Assembly (NCBI GenBank): GCA_021186555.1
Contig: JAJKFL010000427.1
Location: forward strand, 21,749,238-21,813,237
Direction of reading: 5' to 3'
From: Reticulitermes speratus
Lineage: Eukaryota; Arthropoda; Insecta; Blattodea; Rhinotermitidae
DNA length: 64,000 bases
Shown here in pieces: positions 58,640 through 64,000 of the stretch. Each line of letters starts with the position of its first letter. Within the stretch, counting starts at the first letter, position 1. The notes beneath the pieces are model-generated. The model did not search any database, was not told the DNA's origin, and saw only the letters and a list, made by a program, of their open reading frames with translations. The translations under genes and the position numbers were made by a program.

Positions 58640-58910
58640 TCTTTCTTTGGCCTCATCCTGAAATTCAGAGAGAACACAGGGTATCTCCGGTACAAAGACC
58701 AATCACGGAGAGATATCATAAATGTGGCGGGCCGTTATTTAAAGTGTTTGTTATTTTGTCCGGTTTTAACCAAAACGGAATATGTCGACCAATTCTAGTA
58801 AAAATCCCAAATATGATATTTTACAAAAATCCTGCCGGTGGGAGTCGCGATCTTCCAGGCGGGCAGAGGGACGGACGGATATGGCGAGACGAGAGTAAAA
58901 TGGGCAGTCG
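58640..58910 (+). repeat. Dispersed repeat X-like, partial copy 3
   Basis: The end gccggtgggagtcgcgatct...gggacggacgg corresponds to the ccagtgggagctga...gacggacag end of repeat X. Similarity of the upstream part is weak. Confidence 0.4.
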
Positions 58911-59189
58911 TGCCTCACTATTTGTTCTCACAGATTTTTACAATTATGTATAGCAACAGGAGTTATATATGGATGTGTAATAGATATAGTAGGGTCTCTG
59001 CTGCAAAACGGTCAGTTCCTTTGTAGCAAATTTAAATTAATTTACTGACATTAATAAAAATTACAAAGGTAGGCAAAGGAGCATATGCTTGGTGAAAGAT
59101 GCCCCACGTATAATGCAATACAAAGTAATAAATTTGTAAATAAAATTGTAATCAAATAAAATAGTTATGTTCTGTGTCACTATGAGGCT

Positions 59190-59660
59190 CCTTCTTACTT
59201 CTTTGTAGATTTCTTACGTTTATTGAGATTCTTAGAACGGTTGTTACGTCCACAGTCGATGCAGGTTTTCGAGGAAAGTGTGCAGTTTTCATGCAGCCAC
59301 TTTTCACAGAATGAGAATTTTATCCAGTCGTATTCCTCTTTTTTTTACACAGCAGTATTCCTTACATTCTTTACAGCAGTCACTGTCATCATTTTTATCA
59401 GAATAGCTCGATTTCGGATTTTGAACCATGTTATTGAAATTGTACGTCATGTGTTTGGCTTTTAGTTTCTTCTTCTGGATGATTGGCGCAATAGTGAGAA
59501 CTCTCCACAGAGACTTCTCGTTACCCTTGATGGCCCTGAGTTTGGTAATTTTGGTGGAGGGGACAATTCCATGAATTTTGGTTGGCATTTCTCCTGAGAA
59601 ACCTGGGTGGGTGTTGATGGATGGACGGATGTACGAGTGAAGGCGTGTCATTTTAATGCG
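59190..59660 (-). pseudogene. C-terminal end of a DDE_1 (Tigger/pogo-like) transposase with PHD-like finger
   Basis: An open frame (59,651-59,304) reads KITKLRAIKGNEKSL, APIIQKKKLKAKHM and DDSDCCKECKEYCCVKK, then after a one-base slip FCEKWLHENCTL and SKTCIDCGRNN. A basic linker followed by a Cys/His finger of this spacing is the usual C-terminus of DDE_1 transposases in insects. The catalytic part is not in the window upstream, so this is a fragment or a 3' exon. Confidence 0.5.
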
Positions 59661-61177
59661 TTCTTTTTAACGCGTAGCAGTGGTAAATAAAATGTATTAT
59701 AGTACGTAGGCGACAATTTTGTAGTCTTTCATTAACATATCAGTGAAAATGCAGTATACAATTTGATGTATGAACGTAGGTCAACCAAGCAAGTTAAAAT
59801 ATCAGTGGGCCATCTTTACCCATCTTTCAGTGGGGCGACTGTACCCAAATGTGGAGCAAAGATGCCCCGGCTGATCACGTGACTAGCGTGGCTTGCGAGA
59901 GCTCGTAACGGTATAAAACTATAGTAAAGTTACCCTTCCTTCATGAAACTGTTGGTAAAATTACTATATGCATAAATAAACAAAATTATTAAAGAATAGC
60001 GCCCTGAAAAATATAGGGTTACTAATCGCGTTACTTAATTTACAAAACAATGTCAGGGCGTTGAGAGAAACACAGCAACTGTGACTTGCACAGTCCCACA
60101 CTCACCACTGGAAGACCTTCTAGCTGCGTAATATGTGCAGCTTCCTAGAGCTAAGGTTTCGAAGTAACTGATAGTGGGGCATCATTGGCCAATGCGGCAA
60201 CTTTGCCCATTTTCCTATAATAGTTGCTTTTCGCAAATTCTTTGGAAAGGCGCCTAAACATGGAAGACGCTGCAACATAGGAGTACCACCAGTACAAGTT
60301 AAAGTGAATGTAATTCAATAAAGTAGTGTGGAATTCATTTCTTTGATTTACAAGTATGTGTGTTGGTGGTGAAGAACGATGTCAGTGTGTAACTTATCAC
60401 AAGACTATGCTGACATAAGAAGCGAAGTAAATTAAAACGGCATTTAATAACCAGTCATACACTCATCGTGAAATTAAATGCAGAAATAAAGTCAAATATA
60501 GTTGCGTCCATTAAACAGTTTCGCATTATACTACGTTCGTTACATAATTTCATGGAGCAGGGCGTTCTACACATTTGGAGAATTCTCCCAGTAGCAATTT
60601 TTGTGGTCCCTACTGTGATAGGGGGAATCTTGCTCAAGACAGTCTTTAAGCGTCTTGTCCAGTAGCACCCTATCCCCTCGAATCCCAGATATAGTAGTAG
60701 ATTTAAACGAGAAGCTGGTTGAAAAGATAAACCTTTTGCCGTTTAGATAGTGAGGCGACAGATAGCGCTAAACACGACCATTTAGTAGCATACTCGTATA
60801 TGTATGTTTGATAAAAGACACAAGAATTTACCCTTCGACAAAGAAATTAGAGGGACCGTGGAAGCTGAAGTACTTTCCGATATTACTGTTAGCTGTATGA
60901 GTGTAAATCCTGTAAGTTTTAGCCTACAGACTGGACGCGCTCTCAGGCATTCGTGGAGGACTTCAAGCTTTGATTTGGCAAAAATCAATTTGTTCTGTGT
61001 GAAAACACTGGTTGATTCGAAGACAAGCACTTGTCTCCAAAGATCCAAAGAGTTGAGCTAAATATTGTAGAGAGCTTTGTAAGCAACCATAAACGTTAAC
61101 TACTCAAAAAGAGACCATTCTGAAGGCAATGATGTTGGCTAGTTTTTGTGACGATGTGAATGCAACACACACTTGAA
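59661..61177. other. No gene recognised
   Basis: Short ORFs on both strands without family resemblance. Confidence 0.5.
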
Positions 61178-61457
61178 CGTGCCACGGCTCAGGCGGCTAG
61201 TCGCCGGCCTCTCACCGCGGAGGCCCTGGTTCGATCCCGGGTCAGTCCATGTGGGATTTGTGGTGGAAAAATTGGCACTGGGACAGGTTTTTTCCCGAGT
61301 GCTTCGGTTTTTCTCTGTCAATTTCATTCCATCGGTGATCCATTACTTGGAAAAATGAAAAAAACTAATCATCTTTCTCTTCATCTAAATCATAGGGTTG
61401 CACAATAAGCCTTAAGGCTGCGGTGCGTCCCTAGCATCAGCTGCGGGGCCCTTCTCC
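61178..61457 (+). repeat. SINE-B, full copy with LINE-like 3' tail
   Basis: The tRNA-like head gccacggctcaggcggctag is followed by the B-box ctggttcgatcccgg, then cagtccatgtgggatttgtg and a body. The tail cacaataagccttaaggctg...ggggccc ends in an A-run (61,457-61,464). The tail matches the 3' ends of the RNase H LINE at 27,268-27,342 and 38,490-38,560, so the SINE probably borrows that LINE's machinery. Confidence 0.8.
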
Positions 61458-61464
61458 AAAAAAA

Positions 61465-63383
61465 ACACCTAATTCTTTACCTTGAAAATTGTTGTGTGGT
61501 TTCGCGGAAAAGTTGTAATGAGAATTTTCCAACAGAGAATGAATTTTATCCGTACGTCACAGAAGTATATCGTGGCAATGCTTATAGTACAAGTACACTG
61601 AATTCACTTTGAAGCTGGAGAAATTAAGATACATATTTGCAGAAAAAATGATAGCTCTTATTACTTCACTGCTGTGTTGCGACAATAAACCCCGTGTTAT
61701 TGAGAGTTAAACTGTGGCATGCGAAACGGACTGTGCAGTTAAGGGCATGTTTTTTAAGCGGAAAGCGATTTTTTTACTATATTGATACACAGATTAGTGG
61801 AGACATGAATATGTATATACTGAGTCGCCGTTCTCACTGAACTCCATTTTTAGAATTAATTTTCTGATCTGGAAAAAAGAAAACTATGATTTGATTAGGG
61901 AAGGTTTACCTGTTAAATTAATATACAAGAGAATAAAATAAGTGATATGACTTCCAACACCTCTCTGCAAATAAAACTTGTGCCTAGAAAGTTCATCTTT
62001 CACACTGATAGCTCTGCAGTGTCAAGCAATTGCAATCCTCTTTTTACTAACGCTGACTGCTCAAGAGTTGTGTCAGATAGTCTTCCCTACAAATTATATG
62101 CTGAACATAAAGGTATTTATCAGCAGCAGCAACATTAAGTTTTGTGTTACTAGCACGTTCAGACATCGAGAGATGTGCTGGATTTCTTCATGATTCTCAA
62201 GGCCTACTTAACTGGAACAGAGTTAATGGTTGAGGAGAGGCGTGAAGTTATATATTATTGTAGGGCGTCGCGGTATCAGAAACCCGCATGTTTCTTTAAA
62301 ACCATTGGAATTGCATAATGTTTGGGGCTGTTGTGATGTAATTCTGAACCCCGGACCTTACGTAGAATTGCACCTTGCACAGTAGAATTATGTTCGGGAA
62401 CACGTAGTGCCGTGCGGCTAGCGACAAACGAAACTTGGCCAATGATCATGACTTGAATTTACTGATGTGTGTTGGGTCTGTGGAATTGTGGGTGTGGCAG
62501 GTACTTAGCCATATTGGTCTCATGGTGTGTATAATGCCTTATCATATCTGGAAACGAACAACGTATTATGCCAGCTTTGTTAACAATGTTCACAAAATGT
62601 CTGTAGCTGTCACGAGAGCTAACTACCAGAAAATTTGAAGTCTTTAGTATGCTGAATATGTTATTTCCCTATCAGAGAAAAGATGTTTACTGGCCATAAC
62701 TTTTACACGTGATTAACGTGTTAGTGAATAAGGGTTATTTTTATCAGGGCGACATCATGCTAACACACTGTGTGCACTCAATGTTTCTAAAACTTCTTCG
62801 AAATCCTCGAAACTAATAAAGGATAAAGGACTCGCATTACAGATTGTCGGCTACCAGACAAAGTACTAAGATACTGTACTAATAACACTATACTACTTAT
62901 GTAGTGTTGAATGTGGTATTACTTGTATGGGAGGGAAGTTGAGCATTACCGGAAAAGATTATTGAAAGTGTGGAAAAATCTGAAATAAATTGGCTGATGG
63001 CTGCAGAAGAATTGGCATAATTCAATATTACAGTTCTGCATGGGCCAAAATTTTATAATTCCTCCAGGTCCGGTCCGAGAAATGTTTGGTCCGAAACCAG
63101 ATGTTTACATTTCGAATTGTTACCCGTAGTCGATCGAAGCCAGACTTCATTTTATTCTATCCCGAATGAAGTTCGATCTCTTTATGGTCTGATGTGACTC
63201 GTGTCATTAATACGTGGTTATTTTAGTACATACATGTCACTAGTCCTAGAATGACTCATACCCTACTTAACGAGGCTCTAAGAACACCTTATCTAGCATA
63301 CTGTAAATGAGGCTTCCCATTGTGCTATATAAACACACGTTCAGCGGGCACAACTACACACCTTTTAAATTACAGTATTCCTA
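61465..63383. other. No gene recognised
   Basis: Intergenic AT-rich DNA. ORFs are below 75 codons and overlap each other. Confidence 0.5.
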
Positions 63384-63416
63384 CTATATGTTTCGATTTT
63401 GAACAACCACCTTCAG
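63384..63416 (-). ncRNA. Decayed hammerhead-like core
   Basis: On the minus strand: ctgaagg, t, imperfect ggtt...aatc stem, gaaacatatag. The CUGANGA box and stem II are both damaged. It is listed because the surrounding layout matches the other copies. Confidence 0.25.
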
Positions 63417-63935
63417 GTAGTTCAGTAGGCCTATAGCCTATGTAAATTAATGCGTTTTTACGGAGCCAATTTTTTAAAGACTGGTTTGAAATTTTTTGTC
63501 TGTTTAAAAGGTTTGCAGTATATCGGTTTACGTTTTAAGGTTGTCGACTTTTTGCTTTTATGCATTTAACAAACAACGATTTTTTTTGGTAATCTGAACC
63601 AATCTTTCAGTTTACTTCCATTGGTTATCCCATATTATTACAAGGTTTGGTGAAAGGTCCGTAGACACCGGCCTACAAATGTATGAACGGTTATATCGAA
63701 CAATTTATGGGAGGCGGTAGCAGCGTACATCTCCTACAAAAGAAAATCTGAATTTCTTCTGCAACCCAACCGAACCCAACGCCCCAAGCTCATTCTTTCA
63801 ATCAGTTCACAACTCACCACATCTCCCGTCATAACTCACTGGTCAGATCACAACGCACAAGTAGCGACACACTTCTATATGCTAGTTGTTAATTATATGA
63901 CTATGTCACTAGTATAGAATGAAATGAACTGTGTA

Positions 63936-64000
63936 CAAGGTGTGATAAATAAATCCCGAGACTGGTTCAGTACAAACACTTTATCTTCTTCAAAATAGGC
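63936..64000 (+). mobile_element. Possible mariner-like terminus, cut by the window edge
   Basis: Directly after a TA the sequence caaggtgtgataaataaatc ccgagac resembles the outer end of some mariner-like elements. Only 65 bp are in the window and no transposase is visible. Confidence 0.35.

Overview
The window reads as AT-rich, repeat-dominated nuclear DNA of an insect. The evidence is the mix of transposon families: mariner, Jockey-type and RTE-type LINEs, a Mutator-like transposase, Penelope-like pieces, several tRNA-derived SINEs and a long satellite array. A large-genome hemimetabolous insect such as a cockroach or termite is my guess. No complete host protein-coding gene, rRNA or functional tRNA gene could be supported. 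The only full-length open reading frame is a mariner transposase.

Layout. (1) 1-19,745 is a satellite domain. About 30 head-to-tail monomers of ~350-358 bp fill 1-10,473, as two variants that switch near 6.9 kb. A 5'-truncated L1/Tx1-like LINE (10,474-15,659) follows, itself split by a complete mariner (13,332-14,663). Beyond the LINE the satellite continues as ~710-bp dimers (15,660-18,500), then flips strand and runs as ~388-bp monomers to 19,745. (2) 20.8-27.3 kb holds a GC-rich tRNA-like block, a nearly full-length Jockey-clade LINE on the minus strand (ORF1 and ORF2, both frameshifted), and a 3' fragment of an RNase H-bearing LINE on the plus strand. (3) 27.3-33 kb holds a broken Mutator-like transposase gene on the minus strand. 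It is interrupted by a 1,210-bp insertion made of two 572-bp inverted arms plus a 44-bp one-sided tail, flanked by a 13-bp target duplication. (4) 33-64 kb is decayed intergenic DNA with scattered short elements: five copies of one tRNA-derived SINE, two of a second, one of a third inside a 45-bp duplication, six 3' stubs of an RTE-like LINE, a dispersed repeat split by a LINE stub, an internally deleted mariner, DDE_1 (Tigger/pogo-like) C-terminal fragments, and lone hammerhead-like motifs.

Working relations. SINE-B shares its 3' tail with the RNase H LINE of which two stubs are present, so that LINE probably supplied the enzyme that moved it. The most interesting signal is a recurring hammerhead-ribozyme-like core in inverted pairs at 31.1-32.3 kb and 50.1-51.2 kb, with single decayed copies at 45.2 and 63.4 kb. 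Together with inverted arms and a one-sided tail this suggests short Penelope-like retroelements. The nesting gives relative ages: satellite, then L1/Tx1-like LINE, then mariner; and Mutator-like gene, then inverted-arm element.
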